The notes below the pieces were generated by a model. The model was not told the origin of the DNA and made no database searches. It saw nothing but the letters and a program-made list of their open reading frames with translations. A stretch of 64,000 nucleotides of DNA from contig JAFQVJ010000008.1 of the NCBI GenBank assembly GCA_017408025.1, forward strand, positions 1 to 64,000, read 5' to 3'. Within the stretch, counting starts at the first letter, position 1; every line of letters begins with the position of its first letter. Source of the stretch: Lachnospiraceae bacterium (GTDB lineage Bacteria > Bacillota > Clostridia > Lachnospirales > Lachnospiraceae). Both the position numbers and the translations under genes were made by a program. This document shows, piece after piece, positions 25,721-33,080 of the stretch.

Positions 25721-26719
25721 CTACACTACCTGTGCGTATCTATCAACATATTTTCCAACAATTTCCTTGAAATTTTCAATTATCTTATCCACCAGTTCAT
25801 CTGCTGTCTCTGTCCTATCTCTCAACGAAACATATCCACCCGCCATAGTCACATGACCGCCACCTGTTCCGAGACCTTCCAGTGCTTCTATGATTATCTG
25901 TCCGGCATTACAACCACTCTGACGCATGCTTCGTACAGAAAGCTTTATACTGTCTTTTCTCTTAGAATATACAACACAGAAATTCACATTCTGTAACTCT
26001 GCTGTAAAGTCTGCCACTGCAGCTATAAGTGCCTCCGGGCAATCCTCACCAGTATTGGCAAAGCAAATGCCATCTTCCACCCTAATGGACTCTATAGCGC
26101 TTGCATAGGCCTTTAAATCCTCTAACTGCAATGAATTTGATTCAAGATAAGCAATCTGCTTATTGTTCGCCTTAAAGAATAAAGTATAATACATATCCAT
26201 ATCAAGCTTTGATACACCTCTTGTCAACTTAGCTGTATCAACTATTATTCCGTACAAAAGCGCTGTTGCAACACTTTCTGGTATGTTTATGTCATTCTCT
26301 ACAAAATATGATGTAATAATAGATGCGCAGGCACCTACATTAACTCTGATGTCCGAATATATATAATCAACATTATCAAATATAGGATGATGATCAATAC
26401 TGATGACCTCATCACATTCCAAATCGTATGTATTTCCGTTATTTTTTTGCGCATCTATAAGTATAATCTTGCTGTTCTTTATTGAATCACCCAGTTTATC
26501 AACATTTTCCGCTGATATACCGGACATCTCCATCATTTTCCTCGTGTTGCATCTATCTATCTTACCCTTGTAACAGATAGTTGATTGGATTCCATTAGCC
26601 TTTAAAAGGTACTGAAGTCCAAATGCACTTGATATGGCATCAGGATCAGGAAAATTATGTGTCTGTATATATACATGCTCTGTACCCAGTTTTGATATGA
26701 GTTTCTGTAATTTATTCAT
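25721..26719 (-). CDS. DHH family phosphoesterase (NrnA-like)
   Basis: The 332-residue protein belongs to the DHH/DHHA1 superfamily, which includes nanoRNase/pAp phosphatase NrnA and c-di-AMP-related phosphodiesterases. Motifs seen: HNFPDPDAISSAFGL (motif I), ILIDAQ, the DHH motif VISIDHHPIFDN, and the DHHA1 glycine motif GLGTGGGHVTMAGGYV. No membrane or GGDEF segment, so it is not GdpP. I start at ATG 26719 (MNKLQKL), which has AAGGGG upstream. Substrate cannot be decided from sequence alone. It is downstream of degV in the same orientation but a terminator-like stem separates them. Confidence 0.85.
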   Translation of the reverse strand: MNKLQKLISKLGTEHVYIQTHNFPDPDAISSAFGLQYLLKANGIQSTICYKGKIDRCNTRKMMEMSGISAENVDKLGDSIKNSKIILIDAQKNNGNTYDLECDEVISIDHHPIFDNVDYIYSDIRVNVGACASIITSYFVENDINIPESVATALLYGIIVDTAKLTRGVSKLDMDMYYTLFFKANNKQIAYLESNSLQLEDLKAYASAIESIRVEDGICFANTGEDCPEALIAAVADFTAELQNVNFCVVYSKRKDSIKLSVRSMRQSGCNAGQIIIEALEGLGTGGGHVTMAGGYVSLRDRTETADELVDKIIENFKEIVGKYVDRYAQVV

Positions 26720-26770
26720 TATTATTCCCCTTCTAGTTAATAATTTTCGACTACACATTTATAATACAAT

Positions 26771-26803
26771 AAAAGAGAGGGGAATTCTCCCCCCTTTTTA
26801 GGG
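26771..26803 (-). terminator. degV terminator
   Basis: On the minus strand a G-rich arm (GGGGGGAGAA) pairs with TTCCCCTCTC, followed by TTTTATT. Confidence 0.6.
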
Positions 26804-26827
26804 GATATTCTTCCACCTCTCTTTTTA

Positions 26828-27673
26828 CTACACAGCAATAATTATTCCACCATCATTGGCATATAATGTAGAAACGCCTGCAGTATTTGTTATGGTTATA
26901 TCCTTGAATTTAGCACGTTTTAATAACTCTTCCTTAACCCATGTCGCTCTCTCAATACAATTTACATGAGATATGGCCAATATCTTTTCTTCTATATTTT
27001 TTGTATTCTTTACAATGTAATCAAACATTTTTTTCATGGCACGTTCCATGCCTCTTGCCTGGTCTAACTGAATGATTACTCCTTCGTCCGAAGCACTCAT
27101 TACTGGCTTAATATTAAGAACACTTGCCACAATGGCTTTCAGATTGGAAAGTCGGCCATTCTTTCTCAATGGTTCAAGTGTCTCTATGACAAAATATGTC
27201 TTCATCTCCAGTGTATATGCTTCAACCTTTTCCACTATTTGTTCGTAAGTAGCACCAGCTTCCGCCAATTCATATATTCTCTCTGCAATATTTGCCTCTC
27301 CGCAAGACGCCGAGCAGGAATTAAATACATATATTTTCTTATTGTCGCCTGGATGCTCATCAAAATACATATTCTTTCCAGTCATGGCACTGTTATAGCA
27401 TCCACTTAGATTTGCTGATAAAGTTACGACGAATACGCAATCGTAGTCGCCTTCATAGGCCTCCATAAACTTTTCCGGCGATGGACACGCTGATCTTGTA
27501 TAATCCTTTGCCTGACTTACATGTTGTATAAACTCCTTTTGATTAAAGGTTGCATCATCTATGTAATCTTTTCCCTCAAGTGTAAGGGTAAGTGGTATTA
27601 AATCTACCTTGCCAAAAGTTTTATTTGATTCTGTAATATCACAACAGCTGTCCGCAACAATTTTATATTTCAT
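26828..27673 (-). CDS. DegV family fatty-acid-binding protein
   Basis: The 281-residue protein has the DegV opening YKIVADSCCDIT, the loop TRSACPSPEKF and FVVTLSANLSGCYNSA, and the ETLEPLRKNGRLSNLKA block. In Firmicutes such proteins (FakB type) bind fatty acids for FakA, which phosphorylates them before entry into phospholipid synthesis; no fakA is in view. AGGAGG precedes the ATG by 5 bases. Its promoter is at 27731-27760. Whether this copy is a true FakB cannot be decided here. Confidence 0.9.
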   Translation of the reverse strand: MKYKIVADSCCDITESNKTFGKVDLIPLTLTLEGKDYIDDATFNQKEFIQHVSQAKDYTRSACPSPEKFMEAYEGDYDCVFVVTLSANLSGCYNSAMTGKNMYFDEHPGDNKKIYVFNSCSASCGEANIAERIYELAEAGATYEQIVEKVEAYTLEMKTYFVIETLEPLRKNGRLSNLKAIVASVLNIKPVMSASDEGVIIQLDQARGMERAMKKMFDYIVKNTKNIEEKILAISHVNCIERATWVKEELLKRAKFKDITITNTAGVSTLYANDGGIIIAV

Positions 27674-27730
27674 AAATCCTCCTAATCGGTCTGCATATCA
27701 AACTCCAAGACGTAGTTTTCATTACTACTT

Positions 27731-27760
27731 ATGATAACATTTACCGCTCTACATTGTCAA
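27731..27760 (-). promoter_or_regulatory. degV promoter
   Basis: Minus strand TTGACA (27760-27755), 18-base spacer, TATCAT (27736-27731). Confidence 0.7.
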
Positions 27761-27813
27761 TATATTCATCTTCCTGTGTCTTCCTTTTTTTACTGACATA
27801 TTTCATTTTTTCC

Positions 27814-27842
27814 TTGTATTATTTAGCGTAAAGCCTTAAACT
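27814..27842 (+). promoter_or_regulatory. possible folB-folK promoter
   Basis: TTGTAT (27814-27819), 17-base spacer, TAAACT (27837-27842), 50 bases before the start codon. Confidence 0.45.
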
Positions 27843-27891
27843 TAAAATATCAGGATATTAATATATTATCCAGGAAAGGAATACTCATACT

Positions 27892-28713
27892 ATGGATTGC
27901 ATAAATATTGTAGATTTGGAAGTATACGCAAAGCATGGCGTTCTATCAGCAGAGAATCAGCTTGGACAGAAATTTCTTATCTCAGCCTCACTCTATACAG
28001 ACACAACAAAAGCGGGACTTATGGACAATTTAGATTATTCTATTAACTATGCAGAGGTTTGCAAGTACATATCAGATTACATGACAAGCCACACCTTCAA
28101 GCTTATAGAAGCAGTTGCAGAAAATCTGGTCAATGAGCTTCTGCTCTCATATCCTCTCATTCGCATGATTACACTGGAGATTAAGAAGCCTTGGGCTCCA
28201 ATAGGTCTTCCTTTAAAGACAGTCTCTGTGAAGATTACACGTGGCTGGCACACAACGTACATAGCCCTCGGTTCCAATATGGGGGATAAAGAAAATTACC
28301 TCAATGATGCCATAACCAAGATTAACTCAGATTCAATGTGCATGGTAGATAAGGCTTCAGACTTTATCACTACAAAGCCTTATGGATATAAGGAACAGGA
28401 TGATTTTCTCAATGCAGTAATCAAGGTCGAAACTTTATACTCACCAATGATGCTGCTTGATTTTCTCCAAAAAATCGAGCAGGAAGCACAAAGAGTGCGT
28501 CACATCCACTGGGGACCACGCACTCTTGATTTAGACATATTACTATATGACGATTTAATTATCGACGAGGACACTTTGATAGTTCCTCATCCCGATATGA
28601 CTAACAGAGCCTTCGTTCTCACGCCGCTTAACCAGATTGCACCACATCAGGTACATCCAGTGTACGGCAAGAGCATACATGAGCTTCTGCTCAATCTGTC
28701 TTCTCAAAATTAA
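27892..28713 (+). CDS. folK: dihydroneopterin aldolase / HPPK fusion (FolB-FolK)
   Basis: One polypeptide carries two consecutive folate enzymes. Residues about 1-117 are dihydroneopterin aldolase (IVDLEVYAKHGVL, NYAEV, KLIEAVAENLV). Residues about 118-273 are hydroxymethyldihydropterin pyrophosphokinase (YIALGSNMGDKENYL; HWGPRTLDLDILLYDD, which holds the two metal-binding Asp). The product is the substrate of FolP at 29.7 kb, but this gene is on the opposite strand. AGGAAAGGA precedes the ATG. The 3' end overlaps the convergent DUF5050 gene by 23 bases. FolB-FolK fusions are known in Firmicutes. Confidence 0.94.
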   Translation: MDCINIVDLEVYAKHGVLSAENQLGQKFLISASLYTDTTKAGLMDNLDYSINYAEVCKYISDYMTSHTFKLIEAVAENLVNELLLSYPLIRMITLEIKKPWAPIGLPLKTVSVKITRGWHTTYIALGSNMGDKENYLNDAITKINSDSMCMVDKASDFITTKPYGYKEQDDFLNAVIKVETLYSPMMLLDFLQKIEQEAQRVRHIHWGPRTLDLDILLYDDLIIDEDTLIVPHPDMTNRAFVLTPLNQIAPHQVHPVYGKSIHELLLNLSSQN

Positions 28714-29716
28714 CCTTCTGTATCGTATAATTATCATTGTCTACACGATACAGCTCTTTATCATCTGCACTTACTATTTTGTAATAGTAAGTGTATTTTT
28801 GTGTTATGTGGATTCCAGTGTAATTTCCCTCTGCCACAACTTTTTTATCTGAGCCATTCATCTTCATGCAGGCAAGCTTATGCTCATCACCATTTTCCAG
28901 CTGATAAAATACCAGATCCTCTTTTTCACTGACATTGTAATTGATACATTTTCCTTCATCAAGAACCTCTGCCTCATTGGATCTAAGGCTTACTCTGGTA
29001 AGCTTCATATCGTTATCCAAATCTATGTAATATATATACTTATCTGTAAACGACGGCATATAGAAATTGCCATAAGAAGATGTATATATCTCTGTTGTAC
29101 CTGCATCAATATACATAAGGTTGTGATTATCCTCTACATTTGGGAAATAATATGTATCTCCTGAAACAGCTATAGGCATATAGTCCAACTCACTTACATC
29201 CTTCAGCTCTTCACCATCTACCTTTATACATCTAAGTCGGATAAGATTTACATCATCATATGCAGTAAAATATATGTAATTTCCACAGATTACCATTGTC
29301 TCAACAAGGCCATTGTATACTTTTTCTGGCACATCCTCACCAATTTCAAGTCTGTATATGCCATACAGTGTTCCATGGATTACTGCACCCTCTTGTATTG
29401 GATTTCTTCTAATATAATAGATGTAATCATTCATCACCTGTATATACGATACTGTATCAGAATGTAGCTTCTCCACCTCTGTACCATCTGATTTCATGCG
29501 GTACAGTGAATTTTCATCCTCTGGATTGGCGAAATATACATATCCCTCATACTCACAGAAAAGTCCTCCATTATAAAGGTTTCCCGTGGAGTTTCCTGTC
29601 TGACCATCTTCATTATATCGAAACTGGCTGTTTATAGCATTGATAACAATGGCAGCCACTATAGCCCCGATTATTACCACAGCCACAGCTGTACCGATTA
29701 TCTTCTTCTTGTTCAT
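28691..29716 (-). CDS. membrane-anchored DUF5050 (beta-propeller-like) protein
   Basis: The 341-residue protein has an N-terminal membrane anchor (KKIIGTAVAVVIIGAIVAAIVI, about residues 4-25) and an outer domain opening GNLYNGGLFCEYEGYVYFANPEDENSLYRM, typical of DUF5050. Repeated YIYYI/YIYFTAYDD-like strands and Tyr-rich blades suggest a six- or seven-bladed propeller. No catalytic residues are evident. It starts 10 bases after the folP stop on the same strand, so it is probably the last gene of folC-folP-DUF5050. Its 3' end overlaps folB-folK. Function unknown. Confidence 0.8.
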   Translation of the reverse strand: MNKKKIIGTAVAVVIIGAIVAAIVINAINSQFRYNEDGQTGNSTGNLYNGGLFCEYEGYVYFANPEDENSLYRMKSDGTEVEKLHSDTVSYIQVMNDYIYYIRRNPIQEGAVIHGTLYGIYRLEIGEDVPEKVYNGLVETMVICGNYIYFTAYDDVNLIRLRCIKVDGEELKDVSELDYMPIAVSGDTYYFPNVEDNHNLMYIDAGTTEIYTSSYGNFYMPSFTDKYIYYIDLDNDMKLTRVSLRSNEAEVLDEGKCINYNVSEKEDLVFYQLENGDEHKLACMKMNGSDKKVVAEGNYTGIHITQKYTYYYKIVSADDKELYRVDNDNYTIQKVNFEKTD

Positions 29717-29726
29717 TTTCTCTCTC

Positions 29727-30539
29727 CTATGCGTTTAACATTGCTTTCGTCATTGTCAGTGCCCTATAGTTTTCCTTTACATCATGTACTCTTATAATTG
29801 AGCATCCCTTCATGATTCCAAAAACTGTTGTAGCTATAGTTCCCTCAAGTCTCTCCGTAGCCGGAAGATTCAGTGTAAGTCCTATCATAGATTTTCTCGA
29901 GGTTCCAAGCAATATAGGGCAGCCTAACCTTTTAAGCTCATCCAGGTGATTCATCAGCATCAGATTTTCTTCTAATGTTTTCGCAAATCCAATACCTGGG
30001 TCTGTTATCATTTTATCCCTTTTTACGCCTGCTGACAATCCTATATTTATACTACCTTTTAAATCATTTAAAACGTCATCTATATAATTAGTATATGGTC
30101 TTGCCTCTACGTCTCTGTTGTGCATGATACAGCATGGCACATCATACTTTGCCGCAACTGCTGCCATTCTGGAATCTGCCTTAAATCCCCAGATATCATT
30201 TATCATATCGACACCAGACTTAATAGCATTTTCAGCTACCGCTGCCTTATATGTATCCACAGACACCGGTATATCAAATTCCTTCTTTATCCTCTCAATA
30301 TAAGGAACAATTCTTGCTGTCTCCTCCTCCTCAGATACTTTTATGTAACCAGGTCGTGTGGATTCTCCACCTATATCTATAATGGACGCACCATCTTTTA
30401 TCATATCTTCTACATGCTTCAATGCTTTGTCCATCTCAACCCACTTGCCACCATCTGAAAATGAATCGGGAGTCACATTAAGTATTCCCATTATATATGC
30501 TTTGTTTTCCAAATCAAAATCTCTATTTCCTATACGCAT
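29727..30539 (-). CDS. folP: dihydropteroate synthase
   Basis: Joins p-aminobenzoate to dihydropterin pyrophosphate to give dihydropteroate; it is the sulfonamide target. The 270-residue TIM barrel has IMGILNVTPDSFSDGG, the pterin-site IDIGGESTRPG, MINDIWGF, ITDPGIGFAKT and GTSRKSMIG. Length is typical. An AGGAGA site lies before the ATG. It is 29 bases downstream of folC and 10 bases upstream of the DUF5050 gene, so a folC-folP-DUF5050 operon is likely. Confidence 0.96.
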   Translation of the reverse strand: MRIGNRDFDLENKAYIMGILNVTPDSFSDGGKWVEMDKALKHVEDMIKDGASIIDIGGESTRPGYIKVSEEEETARIVPYIERIKKEFDIPVSVDTYKAAVAENAIKSGVDMINDIWGFKADSRMAAVAAKYDVPCCIMHNRDVEARPYTNYIDDVLNDLKGSINIGLSAGVKRDKMITDPGIGFAKTLEENLMLMNHLDELKRLGCPILLGTSRKSMIGLTLNLPATERLEGTIATTVFGIMKGCSIIRVHDVKENYRALTMTKAMLNA

Positions 30540-30568
30540 AAGCTGTTCTCCTCGTATAATATTTTTCT

Positions 30569-31870
30569 TTACCGTTCTATCTTTTCTACGTAATGCTTTA
30601 ACTGTCCCAAATATGATAATGAGCCAAATGCAAGTATTGCCCTTTTCCCATGTAACTCACTGTATAATTTCACTGCTTTTTCTACCGCTTCTTCAATAGA
30701 AGCCGCAACTGACACTGTTGACTCAGCCACTGTTGCTTCAATGGTTTTTGCAAGCTCATCAGCACTTAGAGCTCTGGGATTATCTGGTGTTACGGTTATA
30801 ACGTATCTAAGCCAATCTGACATCATGGCTATCTCTGTAGAAAAGTCTTTATCTGCCAGCACACCCATTATAAATATAAATGAAGTATCTGCATAATCCT
30901 TTTCCAATGTAGCCTTCAGCTCTGCTACCGCTCCAGGATTGTGAGCCCCATCTATAATAATCAACGGTGCTTCACATATTTTTTCAAATCTTCCATGCCA
31001 TACAGTTGATTTTATCCCTTTTGTCACAGCATCTCTAGATATTTGGAAGCCCTGTTTTTTTATTTGCTCTACCATCTCTAATACTGTGCATACATTTTTT
31101 ACCTGATGCACTCCTGCCAGGGATGGTTCAATACCTTCATAAACCGTACCGGTGGACGTTTTATATGTCATTGGCATCGTATAAACCTTATCCGTTTTTG
31201 CTATAATTAACGGTGCTTTCATTTCTTCTGCATATTTTCTAACTACCGAAGTAACCTCATGGGATTGACCATAGAGAACCACAGGACATCCCTTCTTAAT
31301 TATCCCTGCTTTATGGCTGGCAATCTCTGACAATGTGCCTCCTAGAAAGCCTGTATGATCTAAGCTGACAGACACTATAACACTTAAGAGCACCTTACTG
31401 CACACATTTGTAGCATCCATATCACCGCCCATACCAGTCTCTATGATAGCCATATCACAGCCACTCTCATAAAAAAACAGGTATGCCATAGCTGTCTCTA
31501 CCTCAAATATAGTCGGTTGCCCTTTTCCTTCTGCTACCATCTGGTTTACAGCCTGCAAGACCTTTCCGGCAAGCGAAGAAAAAGCCTCCTCTGATATGTT
31601 TATATCATTTATCTGATACTTCTCCAAATATTCAAAAACTACTGGAGACGTGTACTTTCCTACGGTGTAGCCTGCCTCCTTCAAAATCGAAGACAGATAA
31701 GCTATAGTTGAACCCTTTCCATTTGTTCCTGCCACATGAATAACCTTTATCTTATCTTGTGGATTATCCAGCCTTAACAACAATTCTTTTATGTTGTCCA
31801 GTCCCAAAACACTTCCAAAGCGATTAAGGCTGTCAATACATTTTCTTGCTTCTGCAAAGTTCATATCCAT
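30569..31870 (-). CDS. folC: folylpolyglutamate / dihydrofolate synthase
   Basis: Adds glutamate to dihydropteroate and then polyglutamates to folates, using ATP. The 433-residue Mur-ligase-type protein has the P-loop HVAGTNGKGST (about residues 45-55), TSP(V) after YTVGKY, the ETGMGGDMDATN loop, and the C-terminal IIDGAHNPGA motif. Start ATG 31870 has TAGGAG upstream. It is followed at once by folP. Together with the folB-folK fusion on the other strand, most late folate steps are encoded within 4 kb. Confidence 0.95.
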   Translation of the reverse strand: MDMNFAEARKCIDSLNRFGSVLGLDNIKELLLRLDNPQDKIKVIHVAGTNGKGSTIAYLSSILKEAGYTVGKYTSPVVFEYLEKYQINDINISEEAFSSLAGKVLQAVNQMVAEGKGQPTIFEVETAMAYLFFYESGCDMAIIETGMGGDMDATNVCSKVLLSVIVSVSLDHTGFLGGTLSEIASHKAGIIKKGCPVVLYGQSHEVTSVVRKYAEEMKAPLIIAKTDKVYTMPMTYKTSTGTVYEGIEPSLAGVHQVKNVCTVLEMVEQIKKQGFQISRDAVTKGIKSTVWHGRFEKICEAPLIIIDGAHNPGAVAELKATLEKDYADTSFIFIMGVLADKDFSTEIAMMSDWLRYVITVTPDNPRALSADELAKTIEATVAESTVSVAASIEEAVEKAVKLYSELHGKRAILAFGSLSYLGQLKHYVEKIER

Positions 31871-31889
31871 ATGCTCCTATACAAAATGT

Positions 31890-31918
31890 AAAGCTGTCGC
31901 AAAACTACGACAGCCTTA
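31890..31918 (-). terminator. terminator downstream of the 6-phosphogluconolactonase gene
   Basis: On the minus strand AAGGCTGTCG tagttttg CGACAGCTTT, followed by an A/T-rich stretch. It separates the lactonase gene from folC. Confidence 0.7.
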
Positions 31919-31939
31919 ATCATTTCAATCTCTCTAAAC

Positions 31940-32995
31940 TTACTTCTTAACTTTAGCTATAACTGCCACGTTCGGCGTCTGTACATCTATAGGTGTTCCG
32001 TGCATTACTAAAAGTCCCTTTTCATAGTCTATCTTAAAAAATGTGATAGTATTAGACTCATGATTCAAGCATGCAATATGCTTATCGTCCGGGAACACAC
32101 AAAGCTGCTTTGGATAATCTCCACTTATAGGCAATACTGAATTCTGCTCAAGAAGTCCTGTCTCTGGGTCTCTCGTGAAAAATGCTACCGAGTTGTCACC
32201 TGCATTTGAGACAAATAAATAACTGGCGTCTGATGAGAATCTCATTGCTGCTGCTGCGCTCTTGTCATTATATGACTTTCCAAGAGTACTTATCTGCTGA
32301 ATCTGTTCAAACTCAGGCTGTCCATTTTCTGAACTGTATTTATATACATTTACACAGTTCATAAGCTGGCAGATAAGATATGCATACTTACCATCAGGGC
32401 TGAACAACATACTTCTAGGTGCCGAATTAAGCTCACATCTAAGGATGTCTACCAGTTTAATTGCTCCTGTCACATGGTTAAACGAATATATCTTAACCTG
32501 ATCAATACCCACGTCACATGCTACAAGGTACTTTCCATCCGGAGTAAGTCTTGTACATGTAATGTGTGGTCTAAAGTTTCTCTCAGCAATACTTCCCATG
32601 CCTTTGTGGAACACTTCTGCTGTCAAATTGCCAACACTTCCATCGTCATTGATTCTGACTACTGATGCCTTACCATCATGATAACCTGCTGTATAGATAA
32701 ACTTGTCCTGTTTGTCTACACTTATATGACACGCACGCATACCATTGATTGAACCTAGATTGACAAACTCTAAATCACCATCATCTTGAATCTTAAATGA
32801 TGATATACCTAGGTCTGACACTGAATACAAAAATTCTCCATTGTTAGCTATACGCAGATAAGAAGGATTTCCCACTTCTATTTCTTTTCTAGGTATAAAT
32901 ACACCTTTTTCAACATCGACATCACATATTGTGATACCTTTAGCTTTGCCGTGTGTATATGAACCTACATATGCAACATATTTCTCTTCACTCAT
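31940..32995 (-). CDS. 6-phosphogluconolactonase-type lactonase family protein
   Basis: The 351-residue protein is a beta-propeller lactonase (Pgl/YbhE type), which hydrolyses 6-phosphogluconolactone in the pentose phosphate pathway. It shows VAYVGSYTHGKAKGI, a conserved RPHITCTRLTPDGKYLVACDVGIDQV block, PRSMLFSPDGKYAY, and AAAMRFSSDASYLFVSNAGDNSVAFF. I start at ATG 32995 (MSEEKY), which has GGAGG upstream; an in-frame ATG five codons earlier is on top of that site. Related family members act on other lactones or have no known activity, so the exact reaction is inferred. Confidence 0.85.
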   Translation of the reverse strand: MSEEKYVAYVGSYTHGKAKGITICDVDVEKGVFIPRKEIEVGNPSYLRIANNGEFLYSVSDLGISSFKIQDDGDLEFVNLGSINGMRACHISVDKQDKFIYTAGYHDGKASVVRINDDGSVGNLTAEVFHKGMGSIAERNFRPHITCTRLTPDGKYLVACDVGIDQVKIYSFNHVTGAIKLVDILRCELNSAPRSMLFSPDGKYAYLICQLMNCVNVYKYSSENGQPEFEQIQQISTLGKSYNDKSAAAAMRFSSDASYLFVSNAGDNSVAFFTRDPETGLLEQNSVLPISGDYPKQLCVFPDDKHIACLNHESNTITFFKIDYEKGLLVMHGTPIDVQTPNVAVIAKVKK

Positions 32996-33080
32996 ATTCT
33001 TTTCCTCCATTTACACGACATATTTTATTTAAAATACATTGTTTTTATATTGTATCACTTTTAATGTTGAAATACAATTA

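Noticed and set aside
28077..28277. Minus-strand frame inside folB-folK
   Set aside because: Shadow of the real gene; no ribosome site and no recognisable motif.
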